A stretch of DNA of 64,000 nt from Pseudomonas borbori (lineage in GTDB: Bacteria > Pseudomonadota > Gammaproteobacteria > Pseudomonadales > Pseudomonadaceae): contig NZ_FOWX01000016.1 in assembly GCF_900115555.1 (NCBI RefSeq), positions 1 through 64,000 of the forward strand, read 5' to 3'. A program made the translations under genes and the position numbers. The notes beneath the pieces were generated by a model. It was not told the DNA's origin. It ran no database searches and was given only the letters and a program-made list of their open reading frames with translations. This document shows positions 1 to 7,498 of this stretch, in pieces; position 1 is the first letter of the stretch; each line of letters begins with the position of its first letter.

Positions 1-161
1 CCAGGCTGTGTAAAAACTCCCACTCAACTCTGCGGATCGCGTTGCTACGCGAATTCTGGAGAAGTTTTCGCATCGAGCTTGCGTGGAATTTACGAGAGAT
101 CGTCAGATTCGATCATTGATTGATCAGCTCTCGGTGCTCAATACGTTTTTACACAGCCTGG
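1..161. mobile_element. MITE-like element with 17-bp perfect terminal inverted repeats
   Basis: Bases 1-17 (CCAGGCTGTGTAAAAAC) are the exact reverse complement of bases 145-161. The 127 bases between contain no convincing reading frame, so the element is non-autonomous. The left edge coincides with the window edge, so a target-site duplication cannot be checked. A short degenerate sequence with similar ends lies at 24083-24150. Confidence 0.6.
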
Positions 162-700
162 GCCGGTTGCTGCCTGTCGTCAATGCCAGCTCCTGACCGC
201 TCGCCGTCAGTCGCCACCAGCCGTTTCGCGTCGGTTTTGCCTGTTGTGCCCCGCCACCTCCCCTTGCTTGCGGCCGGTCACTGATCAGGTTCTGGGCAAA
301 ATACTGGTCTGCCGGCGAGGAGGCTGTCTCGCGATAATCATCGCTCAAGCGGTTGCGCCTGGCCTGTGCAGGGCGCACGGGGCCGCCTAGGCTGCGCGCA
401 CCACTGATAACCCCTGGTGCGCACGGCGCACCCTACGAGCTGGTGTCATCGAACAATCGGGAACAAGGTGTTGATGCTGCTGACCGTCCGCTTCTAACCG
501 GTTTCTGCCGGTTCCCCACCGGCAGCCGGCCATGAATGGCCGGTCTACCCTTATAAATAAATTCGCCCCCTTTTTCGAAAGAGCCAGACTGTATGTAAAT
601 AACAAATCTCATGGCTTTTTAACCAGCGTCTGCAACACGGCAGTACCACTTGTTCTCGCAGCCAGCAACGCTGCAAATCCCGCGGTTGAGCAGGCCCCGC
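162..700. other. Intergenic stretch with no recognisable gene
   Basis: I see no convincing CDS here. A minus-strand open frame covering about 162-378 runs into the adjacent MITE and has no family resemblance I recognise. The only structured part is a half REP at 412-438. The rest looks like eroded intergenic DNA next to the 3' end of the antiporter gene. Confidence 0.4.
412..438. repeat. REP half-element (GGTGCGCACGGCGCACCCTAC type)
   Basis: Single arm of the dominant REP family of this window. It reads TGGTGCGC, two bases, then GGCGCACCCTACG. The same arm recurs at 2909-2930, 9821-9841, 14236-14266, 14420-14442 and 14598-14621. Confidence 0.7.
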
Positions 701-2746
701 CTACCCTCGCCGCCCCCGCGCCAAACTAAACATCCGCTGCTCGACCCGCTCGATCAGCTTGCGGCTCTCCGCCGGTTCGAGCACGCCTTCGTCGGCCAGG
801 TGTTGCACCGCTTCGCGCTGGCGGTTGAGCAGCAGGCGCAGGGCCGTATAGGTTTCCAGCTGGGCGACGGCGGCGCCGTGTTCGGCGCGCAGTTGTTCTA
901 GGTGTTGCTGGGCCTGGTGCAGGTTGGCGGCAATCTGCTGGCGGGCGGCTTCGGCCATGGTCGGGTCCGGGGCGAGGTCGGCGGCCAGGGCCAGCAGCGC
1001 CTGCTGGGCCTGGCGGTAGCCGCGCAGGGTGCCGTAGACGGCGGTCAGGTGGCGAAAGCGCGCGGGCTCCAGCCAGCCCCAGTGGGCCAGACGTTGCAGC
1101 CAGACCGGGCCGGACCACAGCGCCTGCAACCGGGGCCGCGGGCCGAGGTCGGGGATGCCGTCCAGCGCGGCCTCCACCGCCTCCACCAGGTGCGCCGCCG
1201 CGCCCTGGTCGAGCAGCCCCAGGCTGAACTGGTTCCAGTAGTTCTGCCGCTCGCTCTCCAGCAGCTGGCGCTTGTAGAAGATCGCCAGATCCTCCTGCGG
1301 GCCGGGCGCGCTCGGCTCGAACTCGGCGCTGAGTCGCAGGTCGTTCAGGCTGCGCTCGATGCCGGGCCAGTCGGCGTGGGCGAGCAACTCGTCGCGGCTC
1401 AGGGCGTCGAGCAGATCGGCCACTTCCTTGTGGATCAGGCCCTCGGCCTTGCGCACGGTGGCGCGCTTGGCCGGCGGCAGCTGGGCCAAGCCGAGCCACT
1501 GCAGCAGGGCGCTGATGCTGGCGCCGTTGATCACGATGGTCAGCACCACCAGGCCGGCGGTGAGGAACAGCACCTGCTCGCGGATGGCCGCATCGATCTG
1601 CCCCTGCTGCGCCACCGACAGCGCCAGGGCCAGCGCCACCGCGCCGCGCAGGCCGCCCCAGGTGAGGACGATCGCCTTGTCGCGGGTCAGGCCGATGCCC
1701 AGGCGCGCCAGCAGCGGCGAAAGCATGGCGATGGTAGCGCCGCGGATCAGGTTCACCCCGAGGTAGAGCAGCAGCAGGCTCAGCCACATCTGCAGCGACG
1801 GCAGCGCCACCTGGCGAGCGATGATGATGCCGACCAGGAGGAAGATCAGGGTGTTGAAGATGTAGGCGAGCATTTCCCAGAAGTGATGCAGGTAGTGCAT
1901 CACCTCCGGGCTGAAGCGGGTGCGGCCGACCCCGGCGAGCAGCACCGCGGTGGTCACCACCGCCACCACGCCGGAGGAATGGAAACCGTGCTCGGCAACG
2001 ATGAAGCCCAGGTAGGCGGCGGCGATGGTCACCACGGTTTCCAGCACCGCGTCGTTGAACACCTTGCCGACCCAGAACACCACCACCGCCGCTACCGCCA
2101 GCCCGACCAGGGCGCCGACGCAGACCACGCGGAGGAACTCCTGGCTGACGTAGCCGACCCCGACCTCCGCCGCGCCCCCCAGCAGCATGCTGTAGAAGAG
2201 CACGAAGAAGACGATGGCGGTGCCGTCGTTGAGCAGCGACTCGCCCTCGATCAGGGTCTCCAGGCGCTTGCGCGAACTCTGCTCCTTGAGCAGGGACACC
2301 ACCGCCACCGGGTCGGTGGCGCTGACCAGGGCGCCGAACATCAGCGCCACCGGCCAGCTCCACTCCAGCGGCAGGGCCAGGCGCACCAGCAGCGCGGTGA
2401 GCAGGGTCGCGATGATCAGCCCCGGCACCGCCAGCAGGGCGATCTGCGTCAGCATGCGGCGGAACAGGTGCACCTCCAGGGCGAAGGCGGATTCGAAGAT
2501 CAGCGCGGGCAGGAACAGGAACAGGATCAGCTGCGGCTCGATGCCGGCCACGTAGTCGACGCTGGCGGCGAACTCCTCGGCCCAGGGCGGCAGCCAGGCC
2601 TGCTGCGCCAGCACGCCGAGCAGCAGGCCGAGCAGGAGCAGCGCCACCGAGTAGGGCACCTTGCCGCCGTGCAGCAGGAAGCGCAGCAGGGCGCCGCTGA
2701 GCAGCGCGAAGACGGCAAACAGCAGAATCGCCAGACCCTGGGTCAT
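701..2746 (-). CDS. Na+/H+ antiporter, CPA1 family, with long cytoplasmic tail
   Basis: 681-residue inner-membrane monovalent cation/proton antiporter. The first ~400 residues form about 12 hydrophobic segments. They carry the family signatures ATDPVAVV (about residue 145, with the ion-path Asp) and GESLLNDGTAIV (about 168). The last ~270 residues are hydrophilic and helical, as in NhaP/NhaK-like bacterial exchangers with a cytoplasmic regulatory tail. The ATG at 2746 is chosen because GGAGGTGAG precedes it by a few bases. The gene stands alone. Upstream lies a palindrome-rich spacer and downstream only REP and MITE DNA. Ion preference (Na+ or K+) cannot be told from sequence. Confidence 0.9.
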   Translation of the reverse strand: MTQGLAILLFAVFALLSGALLRFLLHGGKVPYSVALLLLGLLLGVLAQQAWLPPWAEEFAASVDYVAGIEPQLILFLFLPALIFESAFALEVHLFRRMLTQIALLAVPGLIIATLLTALLVRLALPLEWSWPVALMFGALVSATDPVAVVSLLKEQSSRKRLETLIEGESLLNDGTAIVFFVLFYSMLLGGAAEVGVGYVSQEFLRVVCVGALVGLAVAAVVVFWVGKVFNDAVLETVVTIAAAYLGFIVAEHGFHSSGVVAVVTTAVLLAGVGRTRFSPEVMHYLHHFWEMLAYIFNTLIFLLVGIIIARQVALPSLQMWLSLLLLYLGVNLIRGATIAMLSPLLARLGIGLTRDKAIVLTWGGLRGAVALALALSVAQQGQIDAAIREQVLFLTAGLVVLTIVINGASISALLQWLGLAQLPPAKRATVRKAEGLIHKEVADLLDALSRDELLAHADWPGIERSLNDLRLSAEFEPSAPGPQEDLAIFYKRQLLESERQNYWNQFSLGLLDQGAAAHLVEAVEAALDGIPDLGPRPRLQALWSGPVWLQRLAHWGWLEPARFRHLTAVYGTLRGYRQAQQALLALAADLAPDPTMAEAARQQIAANLHQAQQHLEQLRAEHGAAVAQLETYTALRLLLNRQREAVQHLADEGVLEPAESRKLIERVEQRMFSLARGRRG

Positions 2747-2848
2747 GGCTCACCTCCCGCGTTCGGGCAGGCACAGGCAGGTGGCGGACTGGCTCGCACA
2801 CCGGGCACGAGCGGGACGCCTCTGATCAAGCATAGGCAACCGGCCTGG

Positions 2849-2931
2849 GTAGGGTGCGCCGTGCGCACCATCGGCGGCCGTATGCCTGGTGCCTGGTGCC
2901 TGGCGCCTGGTGCGCACAGCGCACCCTACGA
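2849..2931. repeat. BIME: paired inverted REP arms
   Basis: GTAGGGTGCGCCGTGCGCACC (2849-2869) faces GGTGCGCACAGCGCACCCTAC (2909-2930). The spacer holds short tandem TGCCTGG units (about 2885-2908). Same family as the elements at 9783-9841 and 14379-14621. Confidence 0.75.
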
Positions 2932-2982
2932 GCCGCGCTCGTCGCAACAATCATTCTGCGACAGCACCTATCAGGGCGTTAA

Positions 2983-3034
2983 CGGGCATGCCGCGAGAGG
3001 CACCCGAACGATGAAAGTCTTCGCGGCATGCCCG
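2983..3034. repeat. 14-bp perfect inverted repeat with 24-nt spacer
   Basis: CGGGCATGCCGCGA (2983-2996) pairs exactly with TCGCGGCATGCCCG (3021-3034). No T-run follows on either strand, so it is not a classical terminator. It sits between the antiporter promoter region and the end of the DUF3299 gene. Confidence 0.6.
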
Positions 3035-3092
3035 CCTCCCTCATCCGGCGCTTCGCGCCACCTTGACCCACAGGGATGTGGCGAATGCGGTA

Positions 3093-3128
3093 CTCCCGCC
3101 GGGAGCGGGAGCCGCCTCCCGGCGGGAG
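3093..3128. repeat. 13-bp perfect inverted repeat, CTCCCGCCGGGAG type
   Basis: CTCCCGCCGGGAG (3093-3105) pairs with CTCCCGGCGGGAG (3116-3128) across 10 bases. Each arm is itself nearly palindromic, as in common intergenic palindromic units of pseudomonads. It lies 50 bases from the 3' end of the DUF3299 gene and could act in 3'-end formation. Confidence 0.55.
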
Positions 3129-3179
3129 AAGGACAAGAGGAGGCCATCGCTACGCGACTTTCACGCTAAAAGCGTCCGG

Positions 3180-3728
3180 CTAAAGGTCAGCCTCCTCCAC
3201 CACCCGCACCATCCCCGCCTCCAGTGCATAGGCCGCATCGGCCAGCTCGTTGCTGACCTGCTCCACCTGCAAGGTGCCGCTGACCCAGAGCGGGGCATAG
3301 ATGTCTTCAAGTTCGATGCCTTCGGGGTAGCGCACCAGCACTAACTGGTTGGGCGGCGGTGGCGGCACGTGGATGCAGGCGCCTGGATAGGGGACGAGGA
3401 AGAACAGGGTGCTGCGGCCCTCGGCGTCGCTTTCCAGGGGCACGGGGTAGCCGCCCAGGCGGATGGCTTTGCCGTCCAGCGCCGCCACGGTCTTGGCCGA
3501 GTACATCACTGCCGGCAGGCTGTTGTCCTGCTGCCTGAGGCCACTGGGGTTGTAGAAGGCGCCGTCCTGCTCGGGGCCGTCGTGACTGATTTCCGGCATG
3601 GCTTCGAGGGCCTGGCGGTCTTCCGCCGGCATCAGCTCCAGCCAGTCGGTTTCCGCCAGCTCGGCATGCACCAGGCTAGCCGGCAGCAGGCTGCTCAGGA
3701 GCAGGAGGGACAACAGCAGATGACGCAT
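3180..3728 (-). CDS. Exported DUF3299-family protein
   Basis: 182-residue protein with an N-terminal signal peptide (MRHLLLSLLLL...SLVHA, cleavage near residue 22) and a DUF3299 core. Core landmarks are the IRLGGYPVPL segment and the PYPGACIHVPPPPPNQ loop, with a Cys in a proline-rich surface. The family is common in proteobacteria, is often found near metal or ABC transport genes, and has no fixed function. A GTG at 3740 would add four residues, but the ATG at 3728 gives the cleaner signal peptide. The neighbouring GlsB-like gene follows on the same strand with 37 bases between. Confidence 0.8.
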   Translation of the reverse strand: MRHLLLSLLLLSSLLPASLVHAELAETDWLELMPAEDRQALEAMPEISHDGPEQDGAFYNPSGLRQQDNSLPAVMYSAKTVAALDGKAIRLGGYPVPLESDAEGRSTLFFLVPYPGACIHVPPPPPNQLVLVRYPEGIELEDIYAPLWVSGTLQVEQVSNELADAAYALEAGMVRVVEEADL

Positions 3729-3765
3729 GGGCAGACTCACGGGTAGCTAGAAAGCGAAGGGCCGC

Positions 3766-4011
3766 TCAGCCTTTCTTGATTGCGCCGTAGAGTATCAGCA
3801 GAACCACGGCGCCGATCACTGCGCCGACGAAACCGGCGCCCTGGCCAGCCTGGTAGATGCCCAGGGCCTGGCCGCCGTAGGTCGCGGCGATGGCGCCGCC
3901 GATGCCGAGCAGGATGGTCATGATCCAGCCCATGCTGTCGTCGCCCGGCTTGAGGAAGCGTGCAATCAGGCCGACGATCAGGCCGATGAAGATGGTGCCG
4001 ATAATGCCCAT
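3766..4011 (-). CDS. GlsB/YeaQ/YmgE-type stress-response membrane protein
   Basis: 81-residue inner-membrane protein with three predicted membrane segments. It has the family pattern of a first helix rich in Gly/Ile (MGIIGTIFIGLIVGLIARF), a GDDSMGW loop, and a Gly-rich second hairpin ending in IKKG. Transglycosylase-associated/GlsB proteins are small stress-induced membrane proteins of unknown mechanism. The frame opens upstream at 4062, but the ATG at 4011 starts exactly at the family N-terminus. Confidence 0.85.
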   Translation of the reverse strand: MGIIGTIFIGLIVGLIARFLKPGDDSMGWIMTILLGIGGAIAATYGGQALGIYQAGQGAGFVGAVIGAVVLLILYGAIKKG

Positions 4012-4104
4012 GGCGTGGTCTCCGAATAGCTGAGTGCGCCAGGGCCGAAATAGCCGTGGCATTAGGCTATCAGATGGATGGGAGCCGCAGAGGTTCCATC
4101 GGAA

Positions 4105-4138
4105 GTGTCTGGCGCCGGGAAATGCCGGCGCCAGACAC
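4105..4138 (-). terminator. Hairpin at the 3' end of purK
   Basis: GTGTCTGGCGCCGG (4105-4118) pairs perfectly with CCGGCGCCAGACAC (4125-4138) around a 6-nt loop, immediately after the purK stop. The tail on the minus strand is only weakly T-rich, so termination is likely but not certain. Confidence 0.55.
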
Positions 4139-4142
4139 GACC

Positions 4143-5228
4143 TCAGCCCTTGCCGATCAGCGCCTCGACCGCGGCGATCTGCCGCTCCAGGGTGGCGCGG
4201 TCGGCACAGCGCAGGGTGGCGTGGCCGACCTTGCGGCCGACCTTGAAGGCCTTGCCGTAGTGGTGCAGGTGGCAGTCGTCGATGGCGATTACCTTATCCA
4301 CCGCCGGCACTTCGCCGATGAAGTTGAGCATGGCGCTCTCGCCGACCTTGGCGGTCGAGCCCAGCGGCAGGCCGGCGACGGCACGCAGGTGGTTCTCGAA
4401 CTGGCTGCACTCGCTGCCTTCGATGGTCCAGTGCCCGGAGTTGTGCACGCGCGGGGCGATCTCGTTGGCCTTGAGACCGCCGTCGACCTCGAAGAACTCG
4501 AAGGCCATGACGCCGACGTAGTTGAGTTTCTGCAGCACGCGGCCGACGTAGTCTTCGGCCAGGGCCTGCAGCGGATGGTCCGTGCTGGCGACCGACAGGG
4601 CGAGGATGCCGCTGTCGTGGCGGTTGTGCACCAGCGGGTAGAAGCGCGTCTCGCCGTCACGGCCGCGCACGGCGACCAGCGAGACCTCGCCGGTGAAGGG
4701 CACGAAGCCTTCGAGGATGCAGGGCACGCTGCCCAGCTCGGCGAAGGCGTCCTGCACGTCTTGCGCCTGGCGCAGGACCTTCTGACCCTTGCCGTCGTAG
4801 CCCAGGGTGCGGGTCTTGAGCACCGCCGGCAGACCGATAGCGGCGGCCGCGGCGTCGAGGTCGGCCTGCGAGTGGATGTCGGCGAACGCCGGGGTGGGAA
4901 TGCCCAGCTCCTTGAACATCGACTTCTCGAACCAGCGGTCGCGGGCGATGCGCAGCGATTCGGCGCACGGGTAGACCGGCACGAACTGCGAGAGGAAGGC
5001 CACGGTCTCGGCCGGCACGCTCTCGAACTCGAAGGTCACCAGGTCGACTTCGTCGGCCAGCTGGCGCAGGTGGTCCTGGTCGCCGTAGTCGGCGCGGATA
5101 TGCTCGCCAAGCGCCTGGGCACAGGCGTCCGGCGCCGGGTCGAGAAAGGCGAAGTTCATCCCCAGGGGAGTGCCGGCCAAAGCCAGCATGCGACCCAGTT
5201 GGCCGCCACCGATTACACCGATTTTCAT
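4143..5228 (-). CDS. purK: N5-carboxyaminoimidazole ribonucleotide synthase
   Basis: 361-residue ATP-grasp enzyme that carboxylates AIR with ATP and bicarbonate to N5-CAIR in de novo purine synthesis. The N-terminal pre-ATP-grasp domain opens with IGVIGGGQLGRML. The central ATP-grasp fold has KTRTLGYDGKGQ (about residues 137-148) and the NEIAPRVHNSGHWT active-site stretch (about 275-288). Length is normal for PurK. It is the second gene of purE-purK, with 81 bases between that contain a REP half at 5259-5287. Both genes would share the leader upstream of purE. Confidence 0.97.
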   Translation of the reverse strand: MKIGVIGGGQLGRMLALAGTPLGMNFAFLDPAPDACAQALGEHIRADYGDQDHLRQLADEVDLVTFEFESVPAETVAFLSQFVPVYPCAESLRIARDRWFEKSMFKELGIPTPAFADIHSQADLDAAAAAIGLPAVLKTRTLGYDGKGQKVLRQAQDVQDAFAELGSVPCILEGFVPFTGEVSLVAVRGRDGETRFYPLVHNRHDSGILALSVASTDHPLQALAEDYVGRVLQKLNYVGVMAFEFFEVDGGLKANEIAPRVHNSGHWTIEGSECSQFENHLRAVAGLPLGSTAKVGESAMLNFIGEVPAVDKVIAIDDCHLHHYGKAFKVGRKVGHATLRCADRATLERQIAAVEALIGKG

Positions 5229-5258
5229 GCGTCTACCTCTTTCAATGCCGCACGCGCC

Positions 5259-5287
5259 CCTGTGGGAGCGGACTTGCCCGCGAAGCT
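5259..5287. repeat. REP half-element (TGTGGGAGCGG type) between purK and purE
   Basis: CCTGTGGGAGCGGACTTGCC followed by CGCGAAGC is the classic P. putida/fluorescens REP arm. Its position inside the purE-purK transcript could affect differential stability or expression of purK. Confidence 0.65.
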
Positions 5288-5309
5288 TCTACTGACCCAC
5301 GAGCCGCCC

Positions 5310-5801
5310 TCAGGCCTGACGCGGGTCCGGATTGTCCAGCACGGTATCGGTCTGCTCCTGGCGGAACTTCTTCAGCGCCGCATGGAACTGCGGGTGCTGG
5401 TGACCGAGGATGCTCGCCGCCAGCAGCGCCGCGTTGACCGCACCGGCCTTGCCGATGGCCAGGGTGGCAACCGGAATGCCGGCCGGCATCTGCACGATCG
5501 ACAGCAGCGAATCGACGCCCGAGAGCATCGCCGACTGCACCGGCACGCCCAGCACCGGCAGGTGGGTCTTGGCCGCGCACATGCCCGGCAGGTGGGCGGC
5601 GCCGCCGGCACCGGCGATGATCACCTGGATGCCGCGGCCTTCGGCCTGCTCGGCGTACTGGAACAGCAGGTCCGGGGTGCGGTGGGCGGACACCACCTTG
5701 ACCTCATAGGGGATGCCCAGCTTGTCCAGCATCTCGGCGGTGTGGCTAAGGGTGGACCAATCGGACTTGGAGCCCATGATCACGCCAACCAGTGCGCTCA
5801 T
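5310..5801 (-). CDS. purE: N5-carboxyaminoimidazole ribonucleotide mutase (class I PurE)
   Basis: 163-residue enzyme that converts N5-CAIR to CAIR, the step after PurK. It has the class I motifs GSKSDW (residues 10-15) and SAHRTP (39-44, catalytic His40) and the Gly/Ala-rich [12 protein letters not shown] loop. Length is typical. GAAGAGG precedes the ATG at 5801. A structured leader with a terminator-like hairpin lies just upstream, and a 25-codon leader frame overlaps the start codon. Confidence 0.97.
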   Translation of the reverse strand: MSALVGVIMGSKSDWSTLSHTAEMLDKLGIPYEVKVVSAHRTPDLLFQYAEQAEGRGIQVIIAGAGGAAHLPGMCAAKTHLPVLGVPVQSAMLSGVDSLLSIVQMPAGIPVATLAIGKAGAVNAALLAASILGHQHPQFHAALKKFRQEQTDTVLDNPDPRQA

Positions 5802-5875
5802 CGTCGTGCCTCTTCATCAAGCGCCTCACGGCGCGTCAAAAACCAACAAGCCACGCAAAGAGCGTGGCTTGTCAT
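5798..5875 (-). CDS. Possible leader peptide frame overlapping the purE start
   Basis: From an ATG at 5875 a 25-residue frame ([14 protein letters not shown]...) runs through the terminator-like hairpin. It ends in a TGA at 5798-5800 that overlaps the purE ATG. That would allow translational coupling or translation-controlled attenuation. No good ribosome binding site precedes it, so this may be chance. Confidence 0.15.
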   Translation of the reverse strand: MTSHALCVACWFLTRREALDEEARR

Positions 5876-5922
5876 GTTCGGAGCAAACCCGCGGCCGGCG
5901 GGTTTGAAGGCGGCGCAGTATA
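5802..5922 (-). promoter_or_regulatory. Structured purEK leader: three hairpins including a terminator-like one
   Basis: Read on the minus strand, a TATACT -10-like box (5922-5917) is followed by three hairpins. The first is CAAACCCGC/GCGGGTTTG (5906-5884). The second is CAAGCCACGC/GCGTGGCTTG with loop TCTTT (5871-5847), followed by TTGGTTTTTG. The third is GCGCC/GGCGC (5834-5821) next to the purE ribosome site. Hairpin 2 plus its T-rich tail looks like an intrinsic terminator placed 46 bases before the start codon, with no minus-strand gene upstream for it to end. That suggests attenuation of purEK. No riboswitch class I know is recognisable. Confidence 0.5.
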
Positions 5923-6182
5923 GCCTAACGACACAAAGAGCGCCCCCCCTGCATGACCGTCCGTCGCCGGTCCTGGCACCAAGCTTCGCGGACCTCCTTC
6001 CTTTATAGGGCGATGCGGGTCTGCCGGCTATTGCGCCTATGGCTATCCGGGAGCAACAGGCGGTCGCGCTGGAGACGGTGGTTAGCCACCGCGCCCGCAC
6101 AGCCCCGTATGTGCGGCATTGGCGCATACGGCTCCTGCCTCTGGCTCTGACGTGAAAACGTTCTCACTGCCCGGAGCGGCCG
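5876..6182. other. Intergenic spacer between purE leader and aat regulatory region
   Basis: No supported gene. It contains the purE promoter side (minus) and, to the right, sequence leading into the AauR-type operator of the aat operon (plus). Open frames here lack ribosome sites and family resemblance. Confidence 0.4.
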
Positions 6183-6196
6183 TTCGGTTTTCCGAA
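6183..6196 (+). promoter_or_regulatory. AauR-type upstream activator site
   Basis: TTCGG-TTTT-CCGAA is a perfect match to the TTCGG-N4-CCGAA inverted repeat that I recall as the AauR operator of P. putida acidic amino-acid genes. It lies about 120 bases upstream of the sigma54 promoter, a normal enhancer distance. Confidence 0.7.
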
Positions 6197-6312
6197 TGAG
6201 TAAACCGCACTTGTTCGCCAAGGCGAACGCCAGGGTTCGCCTGCGGAACCGGCACAAAACTTTAATCCTTTATTTTCAATCAGTTATAAAAAAGCAGCGC
6301 CCAAAAAAAGCC

Positions 6313-6328
6313 TGGCACGTTCCCTGCT
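6313..6328 (+). promoter_or_regulatory. Sigma54 (-24/-12) promoter of aatJQMP
   Basis: TGGCACG-TTCC-CTGCT matches TGGCACG-N4-TTGCW with one change and correct spacing of the GG and GC doublets. It is about 90 bases upstream of the aatJ ATG. With the AauR site and the linked aauSR genes it makes RpoN/AauR control very likely. Confidence 0.75.
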
Positions 6329-6415
6329 CTAACCCACTGCAGGAAGGCCGCGCGCCTTCCCCGCCGCCGGGCCGGCCCGGTCGGCCAGCCGATAACAACA
6401 ACAGTGAGGATCAGC

Positions 6416-7330
6416 ATGACCACCAGCACTCTTTCCCGCGCCGTCGCCGTCGCCCTGGCCGCCACCCTGCTCAGCGCCCCGACGCTGGCCGAAGAGCTGA
6501 CCGGCACCCTGAAGAAGATCAAGCAAACCGGCACCATCGTCCTCGGCCACCGCGACGCCTCCATCCCCTTCTCCTATTTCGGCGACAGCCCGCAGCAGCC
6601 GGTGGGTTTCTCCCATGACCTGCAGCTCAAGGCAGTCGAGGCGATCAAGCAGAAGCTGGCGATGCCCGAGCTGAAGGTGCGCTACAACCTGGTGACCTCG
6701 CAGACCCGCATCCCGCTGGTGCAGAACGGCACCGTCGACCTGGAGTGCGGCTCCACCACCAACAACGTCGAGCGCCAGCAGCAGGTGGACTTCTCCGTGG
6801 GCATCTTCGAGGTGGGCACCCGCCTGCTGACCAAGAAGACCTCGGGCGTCGCCGACTTCGCCGACCTCAAGGGCAAGAACGTGGTGACCACCGCCGGCAC
6901 CACCTCCGAGCGCCTGCTCAAGAGCATGAACGCCGACAAGCAGATGGGCATGAACATCATCTCGGCCAAGGACCACGGCGAGTCCTTCCTGATGCTCGAG
7001 TCCGGCCGCGCGCTGGCCTTCATGATGGACGACGCCCTGCTGTTCGGCGAAATGGCCAAGGCCAAGCAGCCGGCCGACTGGGCGGTGGTCGGCACCCCGC
7101 AGTCGTTCGAGATCTACGGTTGCATGCTGCGCAAGGGCGACCCGGCGTTCAAGCAGGTGGTCGACGGCGCCATCGCCGCGGCCTACCAGTCCGGCGAAGT
7201 CACGGCGATCTACGACAAGTGGTTCATGCAGCCGATCCCGCCGAAGGGCCTGAACCTCAACTTCCCCATGAGCGCCGAGCTGAAGAAGCTCATCGCCAAC
7301 CCCACCGACAAGGCTGCCGAGCAGCTCTGA
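6416..7330 (+). CDS. aatJ: Glutamate/aspartate ABC transporter, periplasmic binding protein
   Basis: 304-residue family-3 solute-binding protein that delivers Asp/Glu to AatQM. The signal peptide is MTTSTLSRAVAVALAATLLS plus APTLA, cleaved after about residue 25. The mature part has HRDASIPFSYFGD and the VDLECGSTTNN segment typical of GltI/AatJ. A GTG at 6404 is also in frame but is itself part of the GTGAGGATC ribosome site, so the ATG at 6416 is preferred. First gene of aatJQMP. A 168-base gap with GC-rich hairpins separates it from aatQ, as is common where the binding protein is made in excess. Confidence 0.93.
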   Translation: MTTSTLSRAVAVALAATLLSAPTLAEELTGTLKKIKQTGTIVLGHRDASIPFSYFGDSPQQPVGFSHDLQLKAVEAIKQKLAMPELKVRYNLVTSQTRIPLVQNGTVDLECGSTTNNVERQQQVDFSVGIFEVGTRLLTKKTSGVADFADLKGKNVVTTAGTTSERLLKSMNADKQMGMNIISAKDHGESFLMLESGRALAFMMDDALLFGEMAKAKQPADWAVVGTPQSFEIYGCMLRKGDPAFKQVVDGAIAAAYQSGEVTAIYDKWFMQPIPPKGLNLNFPMSAELKKLIANPTDKAAEQL

Positions 7331-7436
7331 CGGTGACGCCGACGTGCCCTCACGAGGGGCGCGCCGGCGGGGACCCGGGAGCCTGGCTCCCACCTTCCAC
7401 CCGAATGGATCAGGGGCACGTGCGCCACTAGCGCGC

Positions 7437-7463
7437 GGGGCCGGCATCTGCCTGCCCGGCCCC
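7437..7463 (+). terminator. Intra-operon hairpin between aatJ and aatQ
   Basis: GGGGCCGG (7437-7444) pairs with CCGGCCCC (7456-7463). A second small hairpin, GGGAGCC/GGCTCCC, is near 7377-7391. There is no T-run. Likely a partial stop or RNA-stability element that raises AatJ relative to the permease genes. Confidence 0.4.
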
Positions 7464-7498
7464 GTCCAACCCACAGTGACACCCGAGGGGAAACCCGC

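Noticed and set aside
124..378. 84-codon minus-strand frame at the left edge
   Set aside because: It runs into the MITE, has no ribosome site and no recognisable domain. Listed only as part of an unassigned spacer.
2885..2908. Tandem TGCCTGG units as a possible phase-variable microsatellite
   Set aside because: Only about three imperfect units, in the spacer of a BIME and outside any gene or promoter core.
902..3169. Long open frame (about 755 codons, plus strand) opposite the antiporter gene
   Set aside because: It is the complement of a high-GC coding frame, has low-complexity Gln/His/Gly composition, lacks a ribosome site and resembles no protein family. The same applies to other long antisense frames (for example 35031-37247 minus, 6329-8260 minus, 19291-21384 minus).
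6404..6415. GTG start for aatJ
   Set aside because: The GTG is part of the GAGG ribosome-binding sequence. The ATG at 6416 has the right spacing and gives a normal signal peptide.
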